From Acidobacteriota bacterium (GTDB lineage: Bacteria > Acidobacteriota > Polarisedimenticolia > J045), in the NCBI GenBank assembly GCA_024276295.1, contig JAJRXN010000160.1:1-13396 (forward strand): a stretch of DNA of 13,396 nt. Direction: 5' to 3'. Under the pieces are notes generated by a model. That model did not search any database, was not told where the DNA came from, and saw only the letters and a program-made list of their open reading frames with translations. A program made the translations under genes and the position numbers. Each line of letters starts with the position of its first letter. Positions within the stretch are counted from its first letter, which is position 1. Below, piece by piece: positions 7,027-13,396 of the stretch.

Positions 7027-7205
7027 CGCGATCGGGTGTACGGGAAAGGGGTGCGACTCCCCTGCCGCCCGGCGACTGTGAGCGGCGACGGATCCTGCAC
7101 GGCGTGCCCCCTTTCGGGCGGGCCGGCCACTGGACGCGGACCTTCGCGTTCGGGAAGGCGCAGGGTTCCGGATGACCCGCAAGCCAGGAGACCGACCCGA
7201 TCGTG
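7027..7205 (+). promoter_or_regulatory. Cobalamin (B12) riboswitch
   Basis: The conserved elements of the RF00174-type aptamer appear in order: GGGAAAGGGGTGCGACTCCC (7042-7061), GACTGTGAG (7074-7082), GCCACTGG (7126-7133), GGGAAGGCGCAGGG (7152-7165), GATGACCCGC (7171-7180) and the B12 box AAGCCAGGAGACC (7181-7193). The closing P1 helix is long and nearly perfect. Positions 7027-7037 pair with 7195-7205 over 11 bp with one G-U, the core being GATCGGGT with ACCCGATC. The aptamer binds adenosyl- or related cobalamin and normally lowers expression of downstream uptake genes when ligand is abundant. It lies 245 nt upstream of the first ATG of a four-gene outer-membrane uptake operon, which fits. 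Confidence 0.96.
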
Positions 7206-7450
7206 AGCGCGAACCGACCGGGGGCAGGTTCCGCCGCTCATGATCGCAGCAGCGCGCCCTGACCGGCGCGTGGCGAACCGCCCCGACGGGTGGCGGCCGA
7301 GGACGGCCGGCCGCTCGCGGGGCATTGCTGCACTTGGGGGATCGGAGACCGTCCGCGGGTCCCGCATCGCCCGGCGTGCGGCGGAACCGGTCTGACGGCG
7401 ATGCGGGATCGTGCCGACGTGCTCCCTCCCGGAAGGAAGGACGCATCACG
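7206..7450 (+). other. Long leader between riboswitch and first gene, with a strong hairpin
   Basis: This 245-nt stretch shows no credible coding frame. It contains a perfect 12-bp stem: TCCCGCATCGCC at 7360-7371 pairs with GGCGATGCGGGA at 7397-7408, extendable by a G-U and a G-C pair, with a 25-nt loop. No T-run follows, so it is not an ordinary rho-independent terminator. Just upstream, GATCGG (7340-7345) can pair with CCGATC (7197-7202), the 3' strand of the riboswitch P1 helix. That could be the switching segment. The leader may therefore carry the expression platform. Confidence 0.45.
7423..7441 (+). promoter_or_regulatory. Ribosome-binding site within a possible sequestering hairpin
   Basis: The purine run GGAAGGAAGGA (7431-7441) is the ribosome-binding site for the ATG at 7451, with 9 nt between AAGGA and the start. 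Immediately before it, TCCCTCC (7423-7429) can pair with GGAAGGA (7435-7441) over seven positions with one C-A mismatch and a 5-nt loop, CGGAA. A hairpin that masks the ribosome-binding site is a common output of cobalamin riboswitches. The pairing is real in the sequence; its regulatory use is inferred. Confidence 0.4.
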
Positions 7451-8386
7451 ATGCTCGCACGACACGTTCTCTCTCACCGCACCTTCACCATCCTCGTGGC
7501 GCTGTCGCTGCTCGTCGCGGCGCGGACGCCCGCCGTCGCCGCCGACGTGCTGCCGGCACCCGGCGCGACGCTGTTCGTGCTCGACCACGACCCGCTGGCC
7601 GACGTCGACGTGACCGTCGAAGGCGATCCCTCAGGCCGGCTGACTTTCGTCGACGGCCCGCCCGCGTTCCCGGGAGACGCCCCCGGCGCCCTGCGCGCGC
7701 ACTACCTGACGACCGAGCCGACCGTCCGGATCGGCTGGACGCTGCCCGACGACGTCGACGAGCGGGAGCCGTTCACCGCGTACGCGCTGTTCGAGATCCG
7801 TTCCGAGGGGTTCCATGCCGATCCGGACGGCTTCATGCAGATCGCCTGGGGACTCTGGAACTCGACGACCACCGGCCTCGAGCGCATCGCCTACGGCCCC
7901 GGCGCCGACAGCTTCGAGCTGCTCGAGTTCGCCTGGTTCCCCAACGTCAGCCCCGTCTTCGGCGGGCCGTACCTCTCCCCCGCGCTCTTCGCCGTCGCCG
8001 ACCCGGACAACCCGGCCTGGCCGTTCGCCGGCGCGTTCGCCAACGCCTCGTTCGGCTTCGCTCCGCCGGCCGAGCTGCCGTTCGACACGCCGCTGCTGGC
8101 GACGATCGAGCACCGGCCCGCCGCCGACCTGGTGACCGTCACGGTCCACGAGGTCCTCTCGAGCGGCGAACTCGCCCCGATCCCCGGCGCGGTGACGCTC
8201 GTCCCGCTCGCCTGGCTCTCGCGGCGGGAATACCGCTTCGACCGCATCGGCCTGGCGCTCTACCACGATCCGTTCTCGGGTGACACGCCGGCCGTCGATG
8301 CGCTGGTCGACGTGCACGCCCTCGGCCTGCGACGCGGCGTGATCGTCCGCCGCGTCGAGGACGCGCTCTCCGCGCCCGCGCGATGA
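7451..8386 (+). CDS. Exported beta-rich protein, first gene of the cobalamin operon (unknown function)
   Basis: A 311-residue protein. The ATG at 7451 is set by the purine-rich ribosome-binding site 7431-7441 and by the signal peptide that follows (residues 1-31: Arg/His-rich start, hydrophobic 12-24, AVAA before the likely cleavage). The mature part is beta-rich with many aromatics, notably 'MQIAWGLWNS' (129-138), 'FELLEFAWFPNVSPVFGGPY' (155-174) and 'RFDRIGLALYHDPF' (262-275), ending near 'VDALVDVHALGL'. This resembles a jelly-roll or LamG-like sandwich, a fold guess only. There is no lipobox, no transmembrane segment after the signal and no sorting motif. Its stop overlaps the next start as ATGA (8383-8386). 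Position directly behind a cobalamin riboswitch and ahead of a TonB receptor suggests a role at the outer membrane in cobalamin or corrinoid uptake. I do not recognise a named family. Confidence 0.85.
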   Translation: MLARHVLSHRTFTILVALSLLVAARTPAVAADVLPAPGATLFVLDHDPLADVDVTVEGDPSGRLTFVDGPPAFPGDAPGALRAHYLTTEPTVRIGWTLPDDVDEREPFTAYALFEIRSEGFHADPDGFMQIAWGLWNSTTTGLERIAYGPGADSFELLEFAWFPNVSPVFGGPYLSPALFAVADPDNPAWPFAGAFANASFGFAPPAELPFDTPLLATIEHRPAADLVTVTVHEVLSSGELAPIPGAVTLVPLAWLSRREYRFDRIGLALYHDPFSGDTPAVDALVDVHALGLRRGVIVRRVEDALSAPAR

Positions 8387-9630
8387 GCGACGTTCCGTTC
8401 CGTCTCCGGGCCGCCGCCGCGACAGCGCTCGCCGTCGCGGCGGCCCTCGCCCCCGCCGTGCGCGCCGCCGCGCCGTCGCTGCCGGTCGACTGCCTGCCGG
8501 ACGTGGTCGCGCGCTGGGAGGCCACCGATCCGGACGTTCGCTACGGTGCGCAGAACGTCCCCGGAATCGTGCTCGGCCATCCCGGCGACTCGACGCCGAC
8601 CCAGGGCACGACGACCGTCGCCTCGCTCGGCCCCGACGGGTCGGTCACGTTCCGGCTCGTCGACGCGGTGATCGAGGATCGCCCCGGTCCCGACTTCATC
8701 GTGTTCGAGAATGCGTTCTTCCAGGGTGCTCCCCCGGCCGGCCCGGGCGACGACTACCTGATCTTCCACGAACCGGGGTTCGTCGATGTCTCGCCCGACG
8801 GCGAGACATGGACGCGCTTTCCGTACGACGCCGACGCCCTCGCGGAGGCCGCCACCGTCGGTTCGATCGACCGCGCGCTGCATCTCGCGCTGCGCGGGCT
8901 GGCCGGCATCACGCCGACGTTCACCGGCAACTGGACGATCCCCGACGACCCCGCGGTCTGGGATCCGGACGGCCAGGGCGGCGTGTCCGGGGCCGGCGGG
9001 GACGCGTTCGACCTGGCGACGGTCGGGCTGGCCGAGGTGCGGTACGTCCGGATCACCGACGCCGGCACGGGCAACGGCTTTCCCGGCGCCGCCGAGGGGT
9101 TCGACATGGACGCGCTCGTCGTGCTCCACGGCCGGCCGCTCGGCTCCGCCGCGCCGGACGGCGACGGCGACGGCCTGCCGGACGGCGTCGAGACGACGCT
9201 GTACGGCACGCGCGCCGACCTGGCCGACTCGGACGGTGACGGCACGGACGACGGGCGCGAGGTCGCCGGCTGCCGCGACCCGCTCGACGGCGGCGACGCG
9301 CCGTACCTGCTGCGCGAACCGCATCTGTTCGCCGACGGCACCGACTGCACGACGATCCGCTGGACCTGGCTCGGCGCGGACGCCGCCTGGGACGTGCTGC
9401 GCGGCGACGTCGCTAATCTCTTCGAGACCGGCGGCGCCGTCGACCTCGGACCGCTGGACTGCCTGGCCGCCGCGACCGCCGCCGTCTCGTGGTCCTGCGA
9501 CGGCGCGGCTCCCCCGCCGGCCGGCGCGTGGTTCTACCTCGTCCGCCGGAGCGACGACGGCGCCGGGCCCGGCACGCTCGGCCGCGGATCGTCGCTCGCC
9601 GAGCGCCAGTCCGGAGCGACCTGCCCGTGA
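8383..9630 (+). CDS. Exported cell-surface protein with calcium-type repeats, cobalamin operon
   Basis: A 415-residue protein starting in an ATGA overlap. A signal peptide spans about 1-29. The first domain (about 35-250) contains 'GSVTFRLVDAVIEDRPGPDF' continuing to 'IVFENAFF' (86-113), 'FVDVSPDGETWTRFP' (133-147), 'GGDAFDLATVGLAEVRYVRI' (205-224) and 'EGFDMDALVVLHG' (238-250). This '(P)GPDF-VFENAF ... V-VS-DG--W-RFP ... FDL' signature I recall from 'cell surface proteins' beside TonB receptors in B12-regulated loci. Two Asp-rich thrombospondin-type-3-like calcium repeats follow, 'DGDGDGLPDGVE' (259-270) and 'DSDGDGTDDG' (282-291). The C-terminal domain (about 320-415) carries 'WDVLRGDVANL' and 'WFYLVRRS', a fibronectin-like module seen on exported proteins of high-G+C phyla. 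It is likely periplasmic or surface-exposed and may help bind or present cobalamin, but no binding residues can be assigned. Confidence 0.85.
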   Translation: MSDVPFRLRAAAATALAVAAALAPAVRAAAPSLPVDCLPDVVARWEATDPDVRYGAQNVPGIVLGHPGDSTPTQGTTTVASLGPDGSVTFRLVDAVIEDRPGPDFIVFENAFFQGAPPAGPGDDYLIFHEPGFVDVSPDGETWTRFPYDADALAEAATVGSIDRALHLALRGLAGITPTFTGNWTIPDDPAVWDPDGQGGVSGAGGDAFDLATVGLAEVRYVRITDAGTGNGFPGAAEGFDMDALVVLHGRPLGSAAPDGDGDGLPDGVETTLYGTRADLADSDGDGTDDGREVAGCRDPLDGGDAPYLLREPHLFADGTDCTTIRWTWLGADAAWDVLRGDVANLFETGGAVDLGPLDCLAAATAAVSWSCDGAAPPPAGAWFYLVRRSDDGAGPGTLGRGSSLAERQSGATCP

Positions 9631-11651
9631 CCCGGGCGCGCCTGGCACGGCTCGCGCTGGTGCTGGCGCTGTTCGCCGGCCCCGGCGTGCTGGCGGACGA
9701 CGAACAGGCTCCGCAGGTCGAAGAGCAGGTCACGGTGCGCGCGGCGGCGCCCGCGCCGGAAGACACCGCGGCGTTCGCGACGACGGTCGACGCCGAACGG
9801 CTCGAGGCCGGCACGCGGGACCTCGCCGACGTGCTGCGCGCGGTTCCCGGCGCCCGCGTGCGCTCCTACGGCGGCATCGGCCAGTACGCGACGATCTCGC
9901 TGCGCGGCTCGACCGCCGAACAGGTCGCCGTGCTGCTCGACGGCGTACCGCTCAACCGCGCCCTCGGCGGCCCGGTCGACCTCTCCCTGCTGCCGGTCTC
10001 GCAGATCGACCGGGTGACGGTCTTCCGCGGCTTCGCGCCGGTCGCCTCCGGCGTGACGACGCTCGGCGGTCTGGTCGACGTGCGCTCGCGGCTCCCCGGC
10101 AACGCGACGGACTGGAGCGTCGATCTCTCGCGCGGCTCGCTGTCGACGACACGCGCCGTGCTCGGCTGGTCGGCTCCGGTCGGCCCGCGCACCGGGATGC
10201 GGATCGGCCTCGAACGCCTGACGACCGACGGCGACTTCCGGTTCCTCGACACGCGCGGGACGTTCGAGACGACCGCGGACGACGATCCGGACGCGATCCG
10301 GATCAACAACGACGTCACCGCGCGTACGGCGGTGGTCTCGCTGATCCACCGCGTCGCGCCCGGCGGCCTGCTGACGCTCCACCTCCGCTCGACCGACCGC
10401 GAGCGCGGCGTGCCGGGGCTCGACAGCCACCCGGCGCGCCGGGCGCGACTCGACGAGTCGCTCGACGCCGGCTCGATGTCGTGGGCCTGGCGGCGCGCTG
10501 GCGACGCGACGCGCGGCCTGACGGGCGTCGACCTGCTCGCCGACCTCTCGTCGCACGACATGCGGCTCGACGATCCGCTCGGCGAGCTGGGAGTCGGCAT
10601 CCAGCGCGAGACGACCGCGATCGACACCGGCGGCGTCGGGCTCGTGCTGCGCGCGCGGGCCGGCGGACACCGGGCGCTGGCCCGGCTCGACTGGCGTCGC
10701 GAGCGCGCGCGGGTGCGCAACGACGCCCTCGCCCCGGCCTTCGCCGACCGCGGCGGCGCGACGCGGCGGCTGCTGGCGGTGGCGGTCGAGGACGTCGTCT
10801 CGTCGGGCGCGTGGACGATCGCTCCGTCGCTGCGCTGGGAACGGCGTGACGACCGCTTCCTCGCCGGCGCGGGCGGCCTGCTCGGTCCGCCGGCCGACGC
10901 CGTCGTCGAGCAGGCGCTTTCCGGCAAGCTGGCCCTGCGCCGGGATCTCGGTTCCCGGCTCGCGCTGCGCGGTTCGGCGGGACGGTTCTACCGCGCGCCG
11001 AACCTGCTCGAGCTGTTCGGCGACCGCGGCGCGGTGATCGGCAACCCGGCGCTCCGCGCCGAGTCGGGCGTCAGGATCGAACTCGGCGTGGCGGGTGACA
11101 CCGGCGCCCGACCAGGCCGCGCCCGGCTGTCCGGCGAACTGGCGCTCTTCGGCTCGACGATCGACGACCTGATCGTCTTCCAGCTCAACAGCCAGTCGAC
11201 CGCCGTCCCGCGCAACGTCGGCCGCGCCCGCATCCTCGGCCTCGAGGCGTCGCTGCGCCTCGTCGCCGGCCGGCTGACGCTCGACGCCTCGGGCACGCTG
11301 CAGCGCGCCGAGGACCGCAGCGGCGGCGTGTTCGACGGCGCGCGCCTGGTCGGCCGGCCGGAGCGGCTCGGCGCCCTCGCCGCGACATGGAACGCTCCGC
11401 GCTGGTCGGCGCGCTGGGACGTGACGTACGTCGGCGAGAACCCCGCCGACCCGTTCGACACGCCGGCGTTCCGCGTGCCGGCGCGCGTGCTGCACGACGC
11501 GTCGATGACGGCGCGGCTCGGCCGCCGGCTCCGGCTCTCGTTCGAGGTGCAGAACGTGTTCGACCGCCGCACGGTCGACGTGCTGCGCTTCCCGCTGCCC
11601 GGCCGGCTGCTGTTCGCCAGGCTGCGGATCGTCCCCGGAGCGGAGCGATGA
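9627..11651 (+). CDS. btuB: TonB-dependent outer-membrane receptor, probable cobalamin transporter (BtuB-like)
   Basis: A 674-residue protein. The GTG at 9627 overlaps the previous stop as GTGA and has GGAG upstream. The signal peptide is residues 1-23 (VLA before DDE). A TonB-box-like EEQVTVRA (32-39) follows, close in form to the E. coli BtuB box. The plug domain (about 45-160) contains 'LADVLRAVPGARVRSYGGIG', 'ISLRGSTAEQVAVLLDGVPL' and 'SQIDRVTVFRG'. The remainder is a long series of amphipathic beta strands with 'GRFYRAPNLLELFGDRG', 'NPALRAESGVRIELGV' and, near the end, 'SFEVQNVFDRRTVD', all standard TonB-receptor barrel features. Length is normal for BtuB-type receptors. The extreme C-terminus reads 'LLFARLRIVPGAER' and lacks the usual terminal Phe. 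The substrate assignment rests on the riboswitch, and the symbol means BtuB-like, not proven orthology. It would import cobalamin across the outer membrane using TonB/ExbBD energy; those genes are not in the window. Confidence 0.9.
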   Translation: MTRARLARLALVLALFAGPGVLADDEQAPQVEEQVTVRAAAPAPEDTAAFATTVDAERLEAGTRDLADVLRAVPGARVRSYGGIGQYATISLRGSTAEQVAVLLDGVPLNRALGGPVDLSLLPVSQIDRVTVFRGFAPVASGVTTLGGLVDVRSRLPGNATDWSVDLSRGSLSTTRAVLGWSAPVGPRTGMRIGLERLTTDGDFRFLDTRGTFETTADDDPDAIRINNDVTARTAVVSLIHRVAPGGLLTLHLRSTDRERGVPGLDSHPARRARLDESLDAGSMSWAWRRAGDATRGLTGVDLLADLSSHDMRLDDPLGELGVGIQRETTAIDTGGVGLVLRARAGGHRALARLDWRRERARVRNDALAPAFADRGGATRRLLAVAVEDVVSSGAWTIAPSLRWERRDDRFLAGAGGLLGPPADAVVEQALSGKLALRRDLGSRLALRGSAGRFYRAPNLLELFGDRGAVIGNPALRAESGVRIELGVAGDTGARPGRARLSGELALFGSTIDDLIVFQLNSQSTAVPRNVGRARILGLEASLRLVAGRLTLDASGTLQRAEDRSGGVFDGARLVGRPERLGALAATWNAPRWSARWDVTYVGENPADPFDTPAFRVPARVLHDASMTARLGRRLRLSFEVQNVFDRRTVDVLRFPLPGRLLFARLRIVPGAER

Positions 11652-13171
11652 TCGGCCCGATCCGCGCGTTCGCGCTGCTGGCCGGCCTCGCGCTGCTCGG
11701 CGGCTGCGGATCGGACTACGCCCCGCCGCCCGATGCGACCACAGGCGAGCCGGCCGCGCAGCTCGGCCGGGTGTTCGACGTCACCGTCGATCTGCCCCAC
11801 GTCGTGTTCGACGGCGGCCGGCGCGTCGGCGTCGTGCTCGATCTCGAGCTGCGGGTCGAAGAGCCCGCCCCGGGGACGCACCCGGCGCGCCTCGTCCACC
11901 ACGGCGCACGCGTGGCCGGCGAGCCGGAGGACGTGACCGACCTCGGCGCCTCGACGACGACGCTGATCGAAACCGGCGAGCGGTTCGAGACCGGGCGCAT
12001 CGGACCGGTGCGCGTTGCGGGCGTGACGTTCGAGTACTTCCTGCGCGGCACGGCCGGGCCGGGAGGCTGGACGGCGGCCGGCGAGGCGCGGGAGAGCCAG
12101 ACTGCCCTCGGCGGGCGGTTCGACGCGTGGCGCCGCCAGCGGCTGCTCGTCGCCGCGACCGACTTTTCGATCGCGGCCTCGGTCGACCTGCTCGCGCTCG
12201 AGCGCGACGCCGACCTCGTCGTGCGAGCCGACCGCGCCCGCGCGAGTTCCGATCCGTTCCTGCGCGTCACCGGAGATGCGGCGTTCCTGGTCAACCGGCT
12301 GTCGTTCGACAACGTCGTGCGGCTCGACCCGCAGCGCGACTTCGCCGCCGCCTGGCAGGCCGGTGTCGGCATCGGAGCCAATCCGCACGACGTGCTGCTG
12401 GTCGCCGAGGACCGGGCCTACGTCTCGCGCTACGAGCCGCCGTTCAACGACCTGCTGGTGATCGATCCGCGCGGAGGCGCATCGCGCGGAACGATCGACC
12501 TTGCGCCGTGGGCGGAGAATCCGGACGGGACGCCGCGTCCGGACCGGCTGTGCGCCGCCGCGGGCCTGGTGTTCGTCGGGCTGCAGGACATCGACCGCAC
12601 GTTCACGCGCTACGCCTCCGGCAAGCTGGCGGCGATCGACCCGGCCACCGATCGGGTGATCGGCATCGTGTCCCTGCCGGGAAAGAACCCCGGTACGCTC
12701 GAGCGGGTGCGCGAGCCGGACGGCGGCGTGCGGCTCTACGTCGCCCTCGGCGGGATCTTCCCCGGCCTGCTCGCGCAGGAGCTGTCCGGAGGCGTCGCCG
12801 TCGTCGACCCCGTCAACCTGGCCTTCGAGCGTTGGGCCCTCGACGACGACGACGCCGGCGGCAACATCGGCGCGCTGGCGATCGCGCGACCCGAGCTCGG
12901 CTACGCGGTCGTCTCCGATGCGAGCTACCGCAACCGCGTGATCGCGTTCGACCCGCGCACGGGCACCGTGCTGCGCACCGTGTGGGAAACCGCCGACTAC
13001 GTCCCCGAGATCGAGGTCACCGGCGGCGGCCTGCTGGCGATCCCCGACCGTTCGTTTCTCGCCCCGCGCGTCTGCCTCTTCCGCGTACCGACCGCCCCCG
13101 GCGACACCGAGACGCCCGCCGGCTGCGGTGCCCTGCGCCGCCCGCCGTTCTCCCTCGAATCCCTCGACTGA
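11648..13171 (+). CDS. YncE/BtuG-like beta-propeller lipoprotein, cobalamin operon
   Basis: A 507-residue protein starting in an ATGA overlap with the receptor gene, with GGAG 7 nt upstream. The signal peptide ends in a lipobox (LLGGC), making Cys20 the likely lipidated residue. A first domain (about 30-165) is beta-rich and of unknown type. From about 170 on, repeated blade-like units follow, each ending in a 'D-P' turn: 'AFLVNRLSFDNVVRLDPQRD' (212-231), 'DLLVIDPRGG' (268-277), 'GKLAAIDPATDRVIG' (325-339), 'GGVAVVDPVNL' (381-391) and 'RVIAFDPRTGTVLRT' (430-444). Also present is 'GANPHDVLLVAEDRAYVSRY' (243-262), typical of YncE-family propellers. An acidic run DDDD (399-402) could bind metal. 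Bacteroidota BtuG, a surface propeller lipoprotein that captures B12 and docks on BtuB, offers the closest functional model. Here too the gene lies directly next to the receptor under a B12 riboswitch. Orthology to BtuG is an inference, and the face on which it is displayed is unknown. Confidence 0.87.
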   Translation: MIGPIRAFALLAGLALLGGCGSDYAPPPDATTGEPAAQLGRVFDVTVDLPHVVFDGGRRVGVVLDLELRVEEPAPGTHPARLVHHGARVAGEPEDVTDLGASTTTLIETGERFETGRIGPVRVAGVTFEYFLRGTAGPGGWTAAGEARESQTALGGRFDAWRRQRLLVAATDFSIAASVDLLALERDADLVVRADRARASSDPFLRVTGDAAFLVNRLSFDNVVRLDPQRDFAAAWQAGVGIGANPHDVLLVAEDRAYVSRYEPPFNDLLVIDPRGGASRGTIDLAPWAENPDGTPRPDRLCAAAGLVFVGLQDIDRTFTRYASGKLAAIDPATDRVIGIVSLPGKNPGTLERVREPDGGVRLYVALGGIFPGLLAQELSGGVAVVDPVNLAFERWALDDDDAGGNIGALAIARPELGYAVVSDASYRNRVIAFDPRTGTVLRTVWETADYVPEIEVTGGGLLAIPDRSFLAPRVCLFRVPTAPGDTETPAGCGALRRPPFSLESLD

Positions 13172-13208
13172 CGCCCCGATGCCGCCGTGGAACCCTGCCC
13201 TGCAGAAT

Positions 13209-13396
13209 CGGCGCCCGTAACGGCGGGGCTTGCCCCGCCGATCCAGCCTTGCACGCGCACGCCCACGCGCACGTGCGGTTGGTGACAGCGCGTTCCGATG
13301 CACAACGGCGCCCGTAGCGGCGGGGCTTGCCCCGCCGATTCCGCCTTGCACGCGCACGCCCGCGCGCACGCGCAGCGGCCTTGCCCCGCCGATCCA
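13209..13396. repeat. Tandem G+C-rich hairpin repeats, 97-bp period
   Basis: Unit 1 begins CGGCGCCCGTA at 13209 and unit 2 begins with the same bases at 13306. Each has the perfect hairpin CGGCGGGG-CTTG-CCCCGCCG (13221-13240 and 13318-13337), followed by similar GCCTTGCACGCGCACGCCC-type sequence. A third, degenerate unit starts near 13374, lacks the GGGG of the left arm, and is cut off by the window end. The CTTG loop would form a stable CUUG tetraloop in RNA. There are no T-runs, so this is not a classical terminator. The units resemble dispersed intergenic palindromes (REP-like) common in high-G+C genomes. The first hairpin lies 49 nt past the last stop of the cobalamin operon and could protect or end that transcript. 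Confidence 0.75.

Noticed and set aside
5977..7449. Minus-strand open frame of about 490 codons
   Set aside because: It runs antisense to a better-supported gene and through the cobalamin riboswitch. The translation is Arg/Pro/Ala low complexity with no motif, as expected for open frames in very G+C-rich DNA.
9140..9300. Tandem DNA repeat in the surface-protein gene (GACGGCGACGGC-type)
   Set aside because: It encodes the Asp-rich calcium-binding repeats of the protein; the DNA repetition follows from the codons.
8260..9648. Minus-strand open frame of about 462 codons
   Set aside because: Antisense to the surface-protein gene, which has a signal peptide, domain motifs and coupled overlaps on both sides.
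8786..10849. Plus-strand open frame of about 687 codons in another frame
   Set aside because: It overlaps two strongly supported genes. The translation is almost entirely Arg, Ala, Pro, Gly and Thr.
9534..11495. Minus-strand open frame of about 653 codons
   Set aside because: Shadow of the TonB receptor. It has no ribosome-binding site and no recognisable domain.
13221..13240. Rho-independent terminator for the cobalamin operon
   Set aside because: The stem is excellent but no T-run follows, and the same hairpin recurs 97 bp later as part of a repeat unit, so I list it as a repeat.
10988..13369. Minus-strand open frame of about 793 codons
   Set aside because: It is antisense to the TonB receptor and propeller lipoprotein, both of which have clear motifs. 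Its composition is Arg/Asp/Gly-rich without domain signatures.
13251..13370. CRISPR array
   Set aside because: The repeated units are 97 bp apart, similar over most of their length and palindromic. There are no short identical repeats separated by unique spacers, and no cas genes.

Overview
The window is very G+C-rich and comes from a Gram-negative (diderm) bacterium. A TonB-dependent outer-membrane receptor, a lipoprotein with a clear lipobox and several signal peptides support the diderm assignment. The C-terminal domain of one surface protein, which runs from a 'W..L..A..WDVLRGD' motif to a 'FYLVRR...G.GTLGR.S...ER' motif, is a type I associate with high-G+C Acidobacteriota (Thermoanaerobaculia-like) and similar soil or marine phyla. 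That phylum-level guess is from memory and is tentative. All genes share the same strong G/C third-position bias, and there are no transposases, integrases, tRNAs, rRNAs or CRISPR arrays.

Layout. (1) Positions 1-118, minus strand: the first 39 codons of an ABC-F-type ATPase. (2) Positions 157-1267, plus strand: a promoter overlapped by an operator-like array of three ATCA boxes spaced 11 bp apart, then an SPFH-domain membrane protein and a 57-residue Arc-type ribbon-helix-helix protein that probably regulates the pair. (3) Positions 1277-2551, minus strand: an exported bactofilin-like beta-repeat protein with a C-terminal membrane domain. (4) Positions 2676-5868, minus strand: a tightly coupled signalling operon in the order SpoIIE/PP2C phosphatase, LytS-type histidine kinase, LytTR response regulator, joined by two ATGA overlaps. 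(5) Positions 5959-6975, plus strand: an unrecognised cytoplasmic protein. (6) Positions 6972-13171, plus strand: a cobalamin-riboswitch operon of four genes with 4-nt start/stop overlaps throughout. It encodes an exported beta-rich protein, an exported calcium-repeat surface protein, a BtuB-like TonB-dependent receptor, and a lipoprotein with a YncE/BtuG-like beta-propeller. (7) Positions 13209-13396: tandem G+C-rich hairpin repeats that run off the end.

The most interesting part is region 6. The riboswitch should shut the operon off when cobalamin is plentiful. The encoded set looks like an outer-membrane cobalamin capture and import machine, comparable in logic to the BtuB-BtuG pairs of Bacteroidota but with two extra exported proteins that have no assigned role. 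No inner-membrane BtuCDF genes are in the window. The second point of interest is the SPFH/ribbon-helix-helix pair with its well-formed operator. Function calls are motif readings made without database searches.
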